60,000 nt of DNA, taken from positions 6,202,001 to 6,262,000 of the forward strand of contig OU612069.1 of assembly GCA_914767715.1 (NCBI GenBank), in the 5' to 3' direction. The notes beneath the pieces were generated by a model. It did no database searches, was not told where the DNA came from, and saw nothing but the letters and a program-made list of their open reading frames with translations. Source of the DNA: Membranipora membranacea (lineage: Eukaryota; Bryozoa; Gymnolaemata; Cheilostomatida; Membraniporidae). Below, piece after piece: positions 11,801 through 24,041 of the stretch; position 1 is the first letter of the stretch, and each line of letters begins with the position of its first letter. Both the position numbers and the translations under genes were made by a program.

Positions 11801-13066
11801 GAAGACAAATAAGAGCCGCAATGAAGCACATCAATAATTGTTCTACCACTAGCAAGTCACCTGGATACTACCATCTCACCAAGTGACATAGATGCCTTGT
11901 AAGCCTTTCATTATATTTAAATAATTGGTCTGGTATGCTAGAAATTTGAAATCCTTTGTAGACCATTGTTCATCGGACAATATTTAGCTTTGTATCGGCA
12001 ATATATTTTGGTAATGAACTTTCATGGGGGATGGGGTTGTGCGCGAATGTCATAACTGTGGTACATATTGGATGGTATCACATGTAAAATACCATATTAA
12101 CAGCAGCCCAATATTTTGAATCTTGAATTCAATCAATCTAAAAGTCATGTCATATCCTCTACCTCCCATGTCAAACCTCATACCCAAACTCTCATACTTG
12201 ATGGAAATAATTTTGAACGGCCTGAAAAATGAGATACCTTCGTGTAATAGTGGATAAATGTAAAATGTTTCATGAGCATGTGCAATCTGTTTTTATCGGC
12301 ATCAAGAAGAATGTATGTTATGGATGATTTTGTGTATCTAGCTCTAAACCTATAGCAACTATGTTTTTCAAAAGCACCTGATCCAGATTTGTTTACCTTG
12401 TATATTTACTGTAGCTACGCCAATTACCAATAAGGCTATCAGAAGAATGTCAAAATTTCTCAATAGGCTGCAGCCCAAAAATTTCAATGGAATAGAGGCA
12501 AATCAAGGGAGTTGGGTATATCCTAAGCAACTGCTGTTATGAAATTAATTTTGTATGTTCGTTCAGATGATCTGAGCCAATGCACTATGCCAGATGACTG
12601 CTTCACAGGTCCTCAAGACGTTCACCCAAACACCGCTGCATGAAGTCTGAAAATACCTCACAGCTCATCGCGACTACCTGCAGGTTCTGCAAGGCATCCT
12701 ATTGGCAAAGCGTTCGTGCATTGTGTTTTCATGCATCCAATTCAAATGACATGGCATGCTTACAAAAAAATCAATCTTCATGGGTACTCATTTTCTGCAT
12801 TGGGTGTGACCGTTCAAAAGCCAATGATGAGAGCACTTTTCTGTTAGTTTTCTCAACAACTTGAGGGTGTTATGTATTTGATTGTGTAGATAATTCCGTC
12901 CGGTGTATTCTGAATTCCTGCTCAGCAGTTGTGGCTAGAGGGTAGGGAAAATCAGGTGTATAGGGAAAAAAATCCATTGCAATTCAACCCTGGTTCGTAC
13001 TCTGCAACTCGGAGTGCAAGTGCAAGTGCATCTCTACCTACTGTTTTTCAAATTTCCTTGTAAAAA
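11800..13066. other. LRR intron sequence, nothing recognised
   Basis: There are short open frames only (longest about 74 codons at 12640-12864) with no recognisable motif. Confidence 0.5.
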
Positions 13067-13306
13067 TTGAATTTTCATGTAATGAATCAAGCCGATTTTA
13101 TGATGATATTTTTGGTCGGACCTAAGAATAGTGGTAGGTATGGCAAAGATTCAATAGGTGAATATGAATTAAATGTCAGTAGCAAATACATAGGTGTATG
13201 CATTGCGGAGGAAGGAAAAAATTGTTACGATGGTGAAAATAATATGCGGAAAAGAATAGAATATAAGAGTAAGATTAAGTATCAATTTTATATTCCATTA
13301 ACCTAA
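13067..13306 (+). mobile_element. Possible LINE RT C-terminal fragment
   Basis: A 79-codon open stretch contains SSKYIGVCIAEEGKN and later MRKRIEYKSKI. The pattern resembles the KYLGxxIxxxG...EIxxRIxxA segment after the palm of many LINE reverse transcriptases. The similarity is short and could be chance. Confidence 0.35.
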
Positions 13307-13309
13307 ATG

Positions 13310-13860
13310 ACAAAAAGTCAATATTATGCATTAATAGTAACTTTTAGCCAAACGGCGCAAAATTCAGCTCCCTGTACTCCCGTAAGCAATGCTGTGCTGC
13401 CAAAGGAGTAGAACTCAATTTCAAAACAGCCTCTTGAAGACCCCAAGTGGAAGATCCAAAATATCACAAGCATGCTATCCAAATAGGTTACAGGCCAGGT
13501 AGAATATTGGTGTCGCTCATTGCTGTTCTAACATCCGCTTGTTTCAATGGATCTTTTTCTACTCTTTCTTGTTTGAATTTCATACAGGTTGTTAATGATG
13601 TCACAGTTATCTTTTCTTGTGAGAATGAAAAATTGATTGAAATTTGAATTTTTCCATATTCTGCTAGCCATCCTTAAGATTCAGATCACTTTAACTGTTT
13701 TATTACAGTACCTCAACCCTTACAGTGTTACAATGTTGTGATGGGATATCTTTCCACGCAATTCCTGAATACATTTAGTTAGGCTTGAGAGTAAAATTGG
13801 CTTACTATTTAATATCATTTTTTAGCTTGGTATAATATGTGTAGTTGTATATCTTTGCCC
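13310..13860. repeat. Duplicated intron block, copy A
   Basis: 13310-13640 matches 19935-20300 and 13675-13860 matches 22085-22290. These pairs mark the right end of duplication copy A. No firm coding assignment is possible, although the block may be old LINE sequence. Confidence 0.6.
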
Positions 13861-14585
13861 AATTTTGTTTTTGGCAGCGTGTTATAATTTGTAATTTATT
13901 GAGGTGAGTTTGTGCATGAGAAATTTCAATAATTTTAGATATTTGAACTGCATATCGAGTTACCGGCTTTTTAGCATAATTATATTTGTGTTTTCCTTGG
14001 CTTTTATGTTTTGAACATTGTCATCTCTATCAATGACAAACCATAGTTGTCATGAGATCAACTACTCCTCATTTGAGTTGCTGGTACTGTGCAGGAACTT
14101 ATCTACTAATTCACAGGTGAAACAGGATTTGGGTGCTCACCACTGCTAAGCCCTGTTATATCCCATGTCACTTATAACTATGAGATAATGGCCTGTCACG
14201 TCTCTAAATGCTGAGACATTATCAGTATTGTATTGTAAGGTGAAATGAGGAAATTAACATCTTTCTACTCAGTGTCTTGGACTTTGAGTGAGTTATTAGC
14301 TGCCAGTATTTATCTCACAAGTTAAATTATTCTCGCAATATTATCTACTTAAAAACATTTGAAATTTAGATAGTACAGTTGAACTTTGTATGGTTGAGGT
14401 AAACAGTAGCTGTTTGGTGTCAGTAATAGGGCACCAATTTGAGCACAATGATAAACACTTATCAGCTTTTCTAGGCTTTTAATATAGACATCTGCGATGA
14501 GATCAAACAGCAAATAAAATGAAATTGAACAGCTGTTACAACTACTACTAGTACTACTAGTACAGGAAGTGCGGATATGACTTAC
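13861..14585. other. LRR intron between duplication copies
   Basis: I see no gene. A short CTACTAGTACTACTAGTA stretch lies near 14540. The duplication junction should be in this interval. Confidence 0.5.
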
Positions 14586-14726
14586 CTCTTTGGTAGACAA
14601 GTGATGCCGCATCGGAACACGGACAAGCGCTTTAGAGATTTCAGATCTCCTAACTCTGTGGGTAATGTCTGTAGCTTCCTGCTATCCGCTAAATATAACC
14701 ACTCAAGTTCTTTCAGACTGCAGACA
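14586..14726 (-). CDS. LRR protein, coding exon 3
   Basis: The exon is 141 nt with acceptor ...CCACCACAG and donor AAAGAG|GTAAG, phase 2 on both sides, so it joins in frame with exon 2 (23399-23624) and exon 4 (1246-1386). It encodes about two leucine-rich repeats: LKELEWLYL..., KLQTLPTELGDLKSLKRL and CGITCLP. Because 141 is a multiple of three and the phases are equal, this exon can be duplicated or skipped without breaking the frame, and exon 4 is such a duplicate. LRR units form a curved protein-binding surface; the ligand is unknown. Confidence 0.82.
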
Positions 14727-16499
14727 CTGTGGTGGAATAAAAACATGTGAAAAACCATAAATATAATACCATTGTAGGAAATGATGCGCAATAAAAAGCG
14801 ACAAAAGAACTTCCAACAAAGTCAGAGTTTGATCATACTAGTATCATTGATATCTCAAACTAGAATATAGTAACCTTTGATAGTGAATCATATGTGACTC
14901 TAGACATAATAATATAAACATAATACATTGTTGTATGTAATTCCATGACTCGTGTAACTACACTCTGATATTAAGTTATATAAAGATAAACAAAGATAAG
15001 TAGTCTGTTTGCAAAGAGTGAATGGGCTAGGCGAAACAATTCATTTCATTGGCATCTATATCATTACTTGAGAAATTGTTTTTCAAAAGTGCCGAACAAG
15101 AAACCAAAAAAATCGACTGAGTGTTTATAGATTATTATTGTAGCATTTAATATTTTATTATGGCTTTCTTGAAAAAAGAAATGCTGCCTCTCATTCTTAA
15201 AACGATGCCTCCAGGTACCTCGCTTTGCAGATGCTACCCTGGATAAAGTATATGCTATTTTCTTATTGAGTACTGTGCAATAGTGCTAGGAAATAATAAA
15301 CAATATATTATTGGCAAAGATTAAATTCATCTAGATTATTATCGAGCTTTGGAGTTATCATACTTAAATATTATATATAAGGTTTTTATCAGAGTATTCT
15401 AGCCTACAGACTCAGAATTGGTTGATCTATCAACCTGGATAGGGATGGGAGAATGTGAATCTGAACTGAACTCCCTCATTAATGAGAGAAGGTTTTAGAT
15501 TGATCAATTAACCATGTAACTCGTCCTTTTTCTGATTTAGATTTTGCTGTCTGGATAGATTTGCTTTCCTTGTAATGTAGGTATCGAAGGATATAATAGT
15601 AACCATGAACCATAGAATCTCAATCAGATGATGCAGATAATAATATGAATTTCTGGTGTTGCAAGTTAGGTGATCCAGATGGGAAACTTAATATATAAAT
15701 GATGACTTAAACCCACGGTGATGCTGGCTTGACAATGATTGAAATAAGAAAATATAGCCTCACTCATATGAATGCCGCTATCTTGTAGAGATGTTAATCA
15801 ATTAATAGTGAATTTTGTACGCTCATTGAATATGCTAATCAATTCTTACAAGCCATTCCTGGTCAATTTATGATTTACCAGTAGTTGATAAAACTGAGGA
15901 AATCAGACAAAGGCGATTAGAGTAAAACAAATATCCCTGAACAAAACTATTTTGTTACTTTGAAAACTGTAACAAAATGACATTCATGTCTGTTTGGAGT
16001 TGATAATCAAAGTATAACTTTCGAGCGGCACTTTCCAAGGGATTTGCTCTGGAACCTCCACTGACCAAAACCTTCTCCAACTGGTGAATGAAATATGATG
16101 TATATCATCTGAAGATATTCCTTGTCAATTTTTAAACCTCGCTGCACTGGACATCAAGAAATTTTTTGACTGTGTAACTCATATAGTAACTGAATTTACT
16201 CAAAAATTCAACAGTACACTATTGGTAGCATCCTTTATGAAAAAATCATTTATCAAACAGGTCTTAAACCATGAAGGTTAATGGTAATTTTATCGATGAT
16301 CTCACTAAATTGTTCTCTGCTCGCCAATGACTGTCTCATCATGTCCAGTTGAAATGGCCCGAACCTGTCCATAAGCAGTATAGAGTATTCAGTAGCCTTA
16401 GCTTTTGACTGGTATAATTGTAATAAATTGATACTCAATGCGTCAAAGACAGATGTTATGATCGTCTCAAACAAATTTTCCCGAAGCAAATGGTTAGGG
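14727..16499. other. LRR intron sequence
   Basis: 15483-15625 and 16395-16499 belong to the duplicated block. The rest shows no coding similarity. Confidence 0.5.
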
Positions 16500-16760
16500 C
16501 AAGTCATTCAAGCAGTCAGACAAATTAAAATATTTAGGAGTAATTTTAGATAAAAATATGAATTTTGTATCCCTTGTCACAGAGATTGAACATAAACTAC
16601 ACCCAATCATAGCAAATTTTGAGAGAAATTGTAGGGTTCTGAATGAAACCTTAGCTGCAGTCTGGTGCATACAGTTAACAAGACCAAACATTGAATATAT
16701 TGCTCTATTACTTTTTGCTCCGATGAATATTATTGAACAAGAGTTGAATACCGATGTTTA
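16500..16760 (+). mobile_element. LINE RT C-terminal fragment (copy B, best preserved)
   Basis: The frame reads KQSDKLKYLGVILDKNMNF, then TEIEHKLHPIIANF and later CIQLTRPNIEYIALLLF. This fits the KYLGV...HI..I..KL and P.I.Y segments downstream of the palm in non-LTR reverse transcriptases. It is open to the stop at 16759-16761. Broken copies lie at 1845-2160 and 1015-1190. Confidence 0.65.
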
Positions 16761-16761
16761 A

Positions 16762-18955
16762 GAATCATAAATCTAAATTGCCCAAAAGTTGAGAAAAGTC
16801 ATTCGAAATGAAATCACCAACGGGTATTATTATTCATCCCTTTTTGCATTTTCAATCAATTGACGAATTGGTCTCTATTATCGATGACAATTAATGACTG
16901 TAAAATTAGAAGCACATACAAGATTTGGTAAAAGTGAGGGCTTGATGCTTTTTATAGACAAATACAGGTTCTTCTTTGTGGAATTTTGTGCAAAATTATT
17001 TTATCACTTGCCCCTGACCGTTAAGCTATGCCATGATCTCAAATCATACAAGACGTCAAAAGCCACCTTTTAAGTCCATAATTTTTTAACTTTTCTACTC
17101 CTCAATACTTGCATTTTTATTCTTCATTTACTCCATTAGATAGGAAATAGTTCATTCAAAATTTTCTCAATTTTCTCAATTGCCTGTAATCTCTGTATTT
17201 TTAAACCTTTGTGTGTCCTAGTATTTCACCCACACATTCATAATTTACTTTTAATTTAATTTAAAAATAAATTCCTTTCATCTTTGGTTAATGAACAAAA
17301 GTTCCTGAACTCATTGATACTACCAGAACAAATATGCAATACATATATAAGTGATGATGTACTAATTGTTTGAAATAAGGTTATATCGCTAACCATGTGG
17401 ATTCATTATTCTTAGGTGGATCTGTGGCTGTTATTTGAGATTATTGTAATGTTGTAAGTGAGCACACCTATAATTCAGCCAGTTGAAGGCGATAAGTTGG
17501 CTTTTATTCAAATTGTGTAGCCTGCCGTATGGTCATAACCTTTGTTTGTGATACCACCATGGCTAAGATAATTGTGAATACATATTCGGTTCTAATTTAT
17601 ATCACTTCGAAAACTAAATCACATGTACGTAGTTTTGATTTTCATATTTTGAGAGTTGTGCTCACTCGCAAGCGAGAAGATAAACAAAGGCTAAAACAAT
17701 GGGATCTGAATACCCTAAAAATTTAAATATAAACTGTCTCCAATAACCCTGTTTCATCAATCAATGTTACATTTCCCTAGATATCAATCTCAACTAGGAA
17801 AATTAGTGTAGAGTGCTATGAGAATAACATCACTATCAGAAATGGTCGAATGGACCTAGTTTGCCTTAAAAGTTTTCTATAACTCACTAAATTCCATAAA
17901 TGCAGTGAAAACTCCTTTATTACACTAAAATTATTAGATTAATCATCAAAGCAAATTTTGCCCTTGCCAAATATTAAATACATATAATATAAAGAAGACC
18001 AAATAGTGGAGTTGATATGCAAGGTATCAGAGCTTTTATTACTATCATTAAAATCATCCTCTCCCGAAATAGGACAGCTGCCATACATTTGTGAAACATC
18101 ATAAGGACTGCTGGCAATAGATCAGATGAGAAATCCCACTGCAAAGAAGCTATCCATTGTCAGGCAAAATTATATTGCAACCCCACCAGATACTTATTTA
18201 AATTGTCAGGAAATCTCTTGAATTATTTGCCCTCAAGATCAGGTTTCGTTATTTGAGTTTTCCTCAAAATAACGAAACAAACACTCCTGTTTACTAGTTA
18301 ATTTTATTTGCTTTTGGCCCCACATTTTGGAAAAACTTAGGGCTTTTTTAAAGGTTACAAACTTGCGAAGGAACAAACACGATTGGGCAATACATTCTAA
18401 AGATGAGAAAAGGTTTTCTTAAATACCCATACATGGTATCTCTGACATTATATTTCGCAGTCTAAATAGGTTTGGATGTCCTTGTGATGCATGTATTGCA
18501 GGAGGTAAAATTTACCATAAATAAATTGACTCGATCTAATTTTTTTGGATATAATGGTTTATAGGTATTTCTTGTGATGCAAGTGTTGCAAAACAGATAT
18601 GGAAGTTAATATATGAATGCTCGTTTAAACCCAAAACTTTGCTTGCTTGAGGACCAATCAGTGTTGTTGAAATGTAGCCTACTTCCTATTTATGTTGATC
18701 ATTCTCAATGTAGATTTATATTACCAGACTCAAAAACTCTTTGAATATTTGAAGGCTTCATTCTTGCGAGCGATCCCATTTGAAGTTTTGGGTTATGCAA
18801 ATTCAGGAACGCATTCAAATGTCAGCAGAGCAAAAATATTTACCAAGCTTCAGACTATGGTATTAGCTGCTTGCCGTTGAGTGTTAAGAAAAGTGTTGAA
18901 AGTGAAAATGAATATCGATATGGTTTTTGAATGTAGGTCATGTTACTATTGTTGG
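16762..18955. other. LRR intron sequence
   Basis: 17345-17610 pairs with 2230-2500. The rest holds only short open frames without motifs. This interval corresponds to the piggyBac-containing interval of copy A but is several kb shorter. Confidence 0.5.
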
Positions 18956-19570
18956 CTTGAGTATGAATTGGAAGGAGAAAATATAATCCACATGGATACC
19001 CATAATTTTTAGAGATGCTCATCATTTCATAGTGAGATTGACACACTGTCTCGATTCGCAAATTCTTCATTCCAATATTATTTCATAAAAAAGTACGAAA
19101 TGCGATCCACTACTGGGTACTTTACCACGAGCTGGCATAAGCCAGCAGTAGGCATGGGATGGGATGTGCTATATCCCCTTCGCTATTCGTTATGGTGATG
19201 GATATAGTTATACAGAATTTACAAAGCAGTGTGAATGGGATCCAGGTTGCAAATAACCAAATACTTCTGCTAATGAGGGCATTTATGGACAAGGCTCAGG
19301 TTGTGGCTTCAATCTATAGACTGTATGAGTTGATAAAGAGATGTGTGATGCGATTCAAACCTTTCACGAGACAGTCCCTGCCTCTGTGTCAAGGTAAACC
19401 TGTACCAAATACCTACTTCATAGAAACAGAGCTTATTCTCACGCCTGCAGAGCAGCCTGCGAAGAGCAGCCTGTGAAGATGGTATAGTTTGCTGATCACA
19501 GACAGGTTTCGCTGTCACATTATTATCCTGCACACAGCATAGCATTGCTAGGCAGACCATCAATTCAAAC
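18956..19570 (+). mobile_element. LINE RT fragment (copy B)
   Basis: An open stretch at 19159-19476 reads MGCAISPSLFVMVMDIVIQN, then RAFMDKAQVVASI and MRFKP, then TPAEQPAK; in another frame SLLITDRFRCH follows. GCAISPxLFVM is the motif that precedes the second palm Asp region in many LINE reverse transcriptases. The RAFMDD catalytic pair is degraded to RAFMDK. The paralogue is at 8040-8690. Confidence 0.65.
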
Positions 19571-19934
19571 ATAAAATCAACAAAAATTTAGCCTTAGTCG
19601 GATTCAAAGCCCTAAATAACTATTCAACAAGTTATATTTGATCAAAATTTTGCATTTTCATCCTTGTTCTGTTTTGGCTAACTCTTCTGATTTGTATAAG
19701 GTTGAATGAGCAAACATTATTTCTTATTATTTCTAACGGTTTCTAGAGAAACCACCTATAATAAAAATAATTATGACGTGTATGTTTATAATGCAGAACA
19801 CATCAATTAAAATCATTGCCATTATTTGCTCTTACAATAAACCATGTCAACATTTTTTTCAAAAAAACCTGGACCTTTAATTGACGCAACTACAGAGCCT
19901 GTGTAGAAATAAGTATTAATTTCATATTCGATGA

Positions 19935-20300
19935 CCATAATGACAAAAAGTCAATGTTATGCATTATTGGTAACATTTAGCCAAACTGCGAAACATTCAG
20001 CTCCCTGTACTCCTTGTCAGAAACGCTGCCAAGGGAGCAGACCTCAAGTTCGAAACAGAACCTATAAAGGAGCAGCCACATGCCTCTGGAAAACTCTTGT
20101 GGAAGATCCAAAATATCAAAGGCATGCCATCCAAAGAGTTTACAGGCCAGGTAGAATATTGGTCTCTCACTCATAGCTGTCCGAACATTTACTTGTTTCA
20201 ATGTAATTTTCCTATTCTATCTTGTTTGAATTTCACACGGGTCAATGATATCGCAAATGTCTTCTTTTGTGAGAATGAAATTCTGAATGAAATTTGAAGT
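19935..20300. repeat. Duplicated intron block, copy B
   Basis: Matches 13310-13640 with moderate divergence, for example TTACAGGCCAGGTAGAATAT in both. Function is unknown; it is probably part of the same old LINE-rich segment. Confidence 0.6.
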
Positions 20301-20659
20301 TCAGTGAAACTATGAGAAACGCAAAGTTTTGTGGTTTTATCGGGAGTGTATTGCAGTTGAAAAATTGAAATTCTAAAGTTTAGCTAATCTAGGGTGACCC
20401 ATAATATTTATTACCTATTTATTTGTTTAAAGAGGTTTTCTGGAAAGTTTACAGATAACAGAGTAGTTAAAAAGTAACTTGTTGACCTCTAACACACAAC
20501 TTAATAAAAAAAAGGGGTTATACACAAATAAATGATGATGTTCTAGAAATAGGAAAGTAAGCTATATATGGCATTATAGAAAAAGAATATCATATATATA
20601 TTATCATAATTATTGTACTTGTAATGATTATTATCAAAAGTATTCCTTAAAAGATAGTG

Positions 20660-21630
20660 GGCTGTCAGCCGTTTTGCATTTCAATCTGAAATTGTGCAGT
20701 AGATTTAAAAGAGCTATTTTGCCAAAATGTGTCCTGAAGGAAGGCTTTATTACTGAAAATTTACGTCTCAGGGAGTGTTGGTGTTTATTAAACTTTTGCA
20801 CCAGGTGAATAATGTGCTTTGATGCTTTATTTGTGGCTACTTTCTTATGTGTAAATTTGTGAAATAGGTTATGTCTTCTACATTTTAGGGTGAGTAAGTT
20901 TTAGAGTGATCTACCAGTTGTGACAGAGAACTTTTTAGGTGTAGATATTATGATTATAATTTCTTTATTCTGGTCTCTTTCAATTGTGTCGGATGTTTTT
21001 TGTGTGCCTTCTAGGTTGATAGATGAGCAGTATTCTAAGATAGATCCAACAAGAAATTTGTAAGTCATGTATCATATTTTTTTCAGATTTGAAAGTAGGT
21101 ATACTACTCTGTTCGCTTAAGTTGCCGTTTCATTGACATGGATATGGAGAGATAAATCGGTATCCAGGGTAACCCCCAGTTCATTGATAGAGAGTTTTGT
21201 CTCAATTTTTGAGGTTTGAAAACTATTCGGTAAAAGTTTTTAATGTTTCTTTTGGAAAATATGCAGAATTGTGTTGTTTCGATGTAGAGTCTCAATAAGT
21301 GGCTATGATACCAATCTGATGCTGTCTGTAGCAGAGTATTGGACTCCGCTAGTACTTCAGTACCAAGTTTAATTTCCCATTGTTGCAGCACAGATAGCAA
21401 CATTTGCTCGGTTGAATGATTCTGACAAAATCCGAATTGTAAGTCTCAGAATAAGTTGTGTTTCTCTATGTAAGACATCATTTGATTTTTCATGTCAAGC
21501 TCAAACATCTTTGACAGGATTGGAAGCGAGGATATTGGTCGATAGTTTGACGGGTCACATTTGTAACCCTTTTTATGAATTGTCGTGACAGGGGAAGATT
21601 TTAAGCAGTCAGGGAAGATTTACCGGAATA
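20660..21630 (-). mobile_element. Internally deleted LINE (RT remnant, Jockey/CR1-like)
   Basis: On the minus strand the order is: FPDCLKSSPVTTIHKKG, NYRPISSLPILSKMFE and FGFCQNHSTEQMLL (fingers and start of palm, 21630-21390); then directly NTLLQTASDWYHSHLL; then GVTLDTDLSLHIHVNET; and LEYCSSINLEGTQKTSDTIE with STPKKFSVTT near 20905-21065. The palm with the catalytic Asp pair is missing between the first two parts, so this copy is internally deleted as well as broken by stops. NYRPIS...LSK.FE is diagnostic of non-LTR reverse transcriptases. The clade call is by general resemblance only. Confidence 0.75.
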
Positions 21631-22304
21631 GATAGCGGGTAGGCAATTAATTAAACTATTATTTTATCATTGCTGGTATGCCACTTAGTCCACAACTCTT
21701 GTCTGCGTTAAGTAAAACTGATATAATATAGGCTTCAGTTTAAAAGATGAAAAATCTCAAGTCCATGTTTGGACAATCAATTTAGTATATCAAACACATA
21801 GAATCAATGATGATCATGACAAAAAGTCTGTTTAATGGTTTTGGTTGAGCCAGTCTTATCAGTCTCTGAATTTGTAGGTGTATAATGTATGCTTGCTGGT
21901 CAGAGACATATTATAAACTCAGCCTATGCACCAGAAGGTTCAATCAATCTGATTTTCATCATGTTCTCAGTTTTGCAATCATTTTGATCAAGTTTTGGAT
22001 CCTCAAACAACTTAAATTTAGCGAATATAATATTGTGACAGTGAGTGAGCAGAAGCTTCATCATGTGACAATTATCTTCCAGAGCCATCCTTAAGCTTCA
22101 GATAACTATTACTGTTTTGTAAGATGCCTGAAGCCCTCACAGTGTTACAATGATAAGTGATGGGGTATCAAGTTATCAAGAAATTTCCCGTGCGATGCCT
22201 GACTACATTTAGTGGGGACTGAGAGTAAAGAGAGTGAAATAAAAAGCTTACTCTTAATATCAAATTTTAGCTTGGTATATATTATATAGTTATATATATA
22301 TTAA

Positions 22305-22418
22305 GCGCTCAAATGGTGGCGGGTTGCTGGTAGAGGCATTTCATTATCAACCACTTTCTGAAGAGAAAGTGGTTGATAATGAAATGCCTCTACCAGCATC
22401 CCGTCATCGTTTGAGCGC
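22305..22418. mobile_element. Foldback element with 54-bp arms
   Basis: Arms 22305-22358 and 22365-22418 are inverted copies with about four mismatches near the outer ends; the inner 33 bp are perfect. The loop is 6 nt. The core words GGTAGAGGCATTTCATT and GCGCTCAAA resemble the element at 42212-42317 and the half copy near 39950-40018. It lies in the intron between LRR exons 2 and 3 and would form a long hairpin if transcribed. Confidence 0.85.
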
Positions 22419-22419
22419 A

Positions 22420-23398
22420 TAAACGAACCAATATCCTGATATTGCGCAGCACAACTAAAGAATACAATTAATGATGACATTTAGTTCACACAACTTATCA
22501 TAAATTTATCATAACTTTGTTTATGATTGTATGACCCTGTAGCTAAACACTACTCTTAGGTTTTATGGGCCGCGGGGACAAATTTCCAATGTTCAGAGAC
22601 TAGTTGGAAAATTTGGATATCAAAGTTATATTATTAACAGCATGATCAGCGGTATTCTATACAGAGCGAGAATGACATAAAGCTAACTGGTTAGTCAATG
22701 TCCACACGATAGTAATCAACTACTCTTGAACAAGATAATGGTAGTGGCATTAAACTACTGGATGAAGAGTAGGATAAATTTGTATTCCTCATAATTTGTT
22801 TGGTTATTTTGTTAGAGTTATGCACTGGTGTTGGCATGATGCTCTGTAAGATTGACAGAAACACATCGCTGGGTTGTGTTTTTATTATTTCATATTTCCG
22901 GGTATTTCATTTGTGATCACCTAGAAATTGCCTAACGTAAACTATGAAGCAACATCATCATTTACGTTGTTATATCAACCTCACAAAAAACATTCATAAA
23001 GATGATTGTATATTGACCAAAAAATAACTCACATCTACTGCTTGTTCTAAATCTCATAACACTACAGGCAAAACGGATTGGATTCTATGAAATTGGAAAA
23101 TAACCCACCCTTCCTACACATAAAGATGAACCTCAGAAGCATTTAAAACATTTTCACCAGGATTGTCAAAAATAGCTTCAATTTAACAGTTAGAAACATT
23201 ATATCTTGGAAATCAAAATCTCATCTGATTTATCAGCAATAGAGAATGGTTTGGTCCTGTTTCACACTATCGAACAATAAATTGGGCATCAGCTCAACCT
23301 GCAAGATCAAATTTGTAATACAGTGTGTAGGCACTCAGTTATACATAAAACATAGTATGGTGTTATACAAACTCAATCATACATATTTGGACTCTTAC
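22420..23398. other. LRR intron sequence, nothing recognised
   Basis: No open frame or repeat worth naming was seen between the foldback element and LRR exon 2. Confidence 0.5.
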
Positions 23399-23624
23399 CT
23401 CTGTAGCTGATTTACATGTGGTATTTCGTAGAGATAGAGCTTTATCAGATGAGGAGCTACGTCACATAGATTGGGAGGGATATGACCTCTGATGAGCATA
23501 TGTGTGATATGGAGACCTCGAGCTGTCAGTTCTGATAATGACAGTGATTTTAGTGTCACATCTCTAATATCAGGTACTTCATCAATCTCAGGTTCTCCAG
23601 TATGCCGGTACCAGACCTGATACC
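23399..23624 (-). CDS. LRR protein, coding exon 2
   Basis: The exon is 226 nt with acceptor ...GCTGTCTAG and donor CAGAG|GTAAGAG. It enters in phase 1 and leaves in phase 2, and it is the only frame without stops. It reads GYQVWYRHTGEPEIDEVPDI, then LKSLSLSELTARGLHITHML and HLIKLYLYEIPHVNQLQ. This resembles an N-terminal cap plus the first irregular leucine-rich repeats (LKSLSLSEL, LIKLYLYEI). It is too short to be picked up as an open frame alone, but it joins in frame with exon 1 and exon 3. Confidence 0.72.
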
Positions 23625-23908
23625 CTAGACAGCAAATAAAGAATAAGAATGAAACAAAATGTTATAGGACTTACTTAAGAGGGACTAACTGGTCGAGCCG
23701 TAGTCATCAATTACAAATATTTGGTTATGGGATCGGATACCTGTTCCTCATAATACTAACCCTGTCCTCAACTTAGCACCCGTCCAATAGAAATCTCAAA
23801 ATCAAGAATATAGTCCAGTCAGATGAATTACACAACACTGCACTTAGGACTATAATTTTTTCTCATTAACAAATTTGCTTGTCATCAGTTTTGTGCTAAA
23901 ACTCCTAC

Positions 23909-24023
23909 CTTGGGTCTCATAAGCTCTTGTATGGGTGTGTCTTGAGACTCTTAAACGAGCCCCGAGCCTAGGTTCTTCATCCTGTGGCCTGATCTTAGGG
24001 GGCTTACTTTTATTGTTTTCCAT
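23909..24023 (-). CDS. LRR protein, first coding exon
   Basis: From the ATG at 24023 the exon encodes 38 residues and one base, ending CCCAAG|GTAGGAG (phase 1). It is hydrophilic and basic: MENNKSKPPKIRPQDEEPRL, then RVSRHTHTRAYETQ. I chose this ATG because a plausible acceptor (TTATTTTAGCTTGTAG) ends just upstream near 24041, so the preceding bases are probably 5' UTR. The frame stays open further upstream to 24122 and would add a hydrophobic stretch (SVLFIILILAC) that could act as a membrane anchor if that reading were used. cDNA would settle which start is real. Confidence 0.6.
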
Positions 24024-24041
24024 GATTATCACTTGGCACCT

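Larger units (their letters stand above)
1246..13860. repeat. Segmental duplication, copy A (LRR exon 4 plus its upstream intron)
   Basis: Anchors match copy B in the same order. 1246-1386 matches 14586-14726; 1480-1620 matches 15483-15625; 1735-2160 matches 16395-16790; 2230-2500 matches 17345-17610; 8040-8690 matches 18960-19580; 11050-11180 matches 19610-19690; 13310-13640 matches 19935-20300; 13675-13860 matches 22085-22290. Copy A is about 5 kb longer, partly because of the piggyBac gene between 2500 and 8040. Many substitutions and indels show that the duplication is old. Confidence 0.7.
14586..22290. repeat. Segmental duplication, copy B (LRR exon 3 plus its upstream intron)
   Basis: This is the collinear partner of 1246-13860; the anchors are listed under copy A. 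It lacks the piggyBac gene present in copy A. It has its own minus-strand LINE at 20660-21630, for which I saw no counterpart in copy A. Confidence 0.7.

Noticed and set aside
12640-12864. 74-codon Cys-rich frame as a secreted peptide
   Set aside because: There is no signal peptide and the Cys spacing is irregular; it lies in an LRR intron full of decayed elements.
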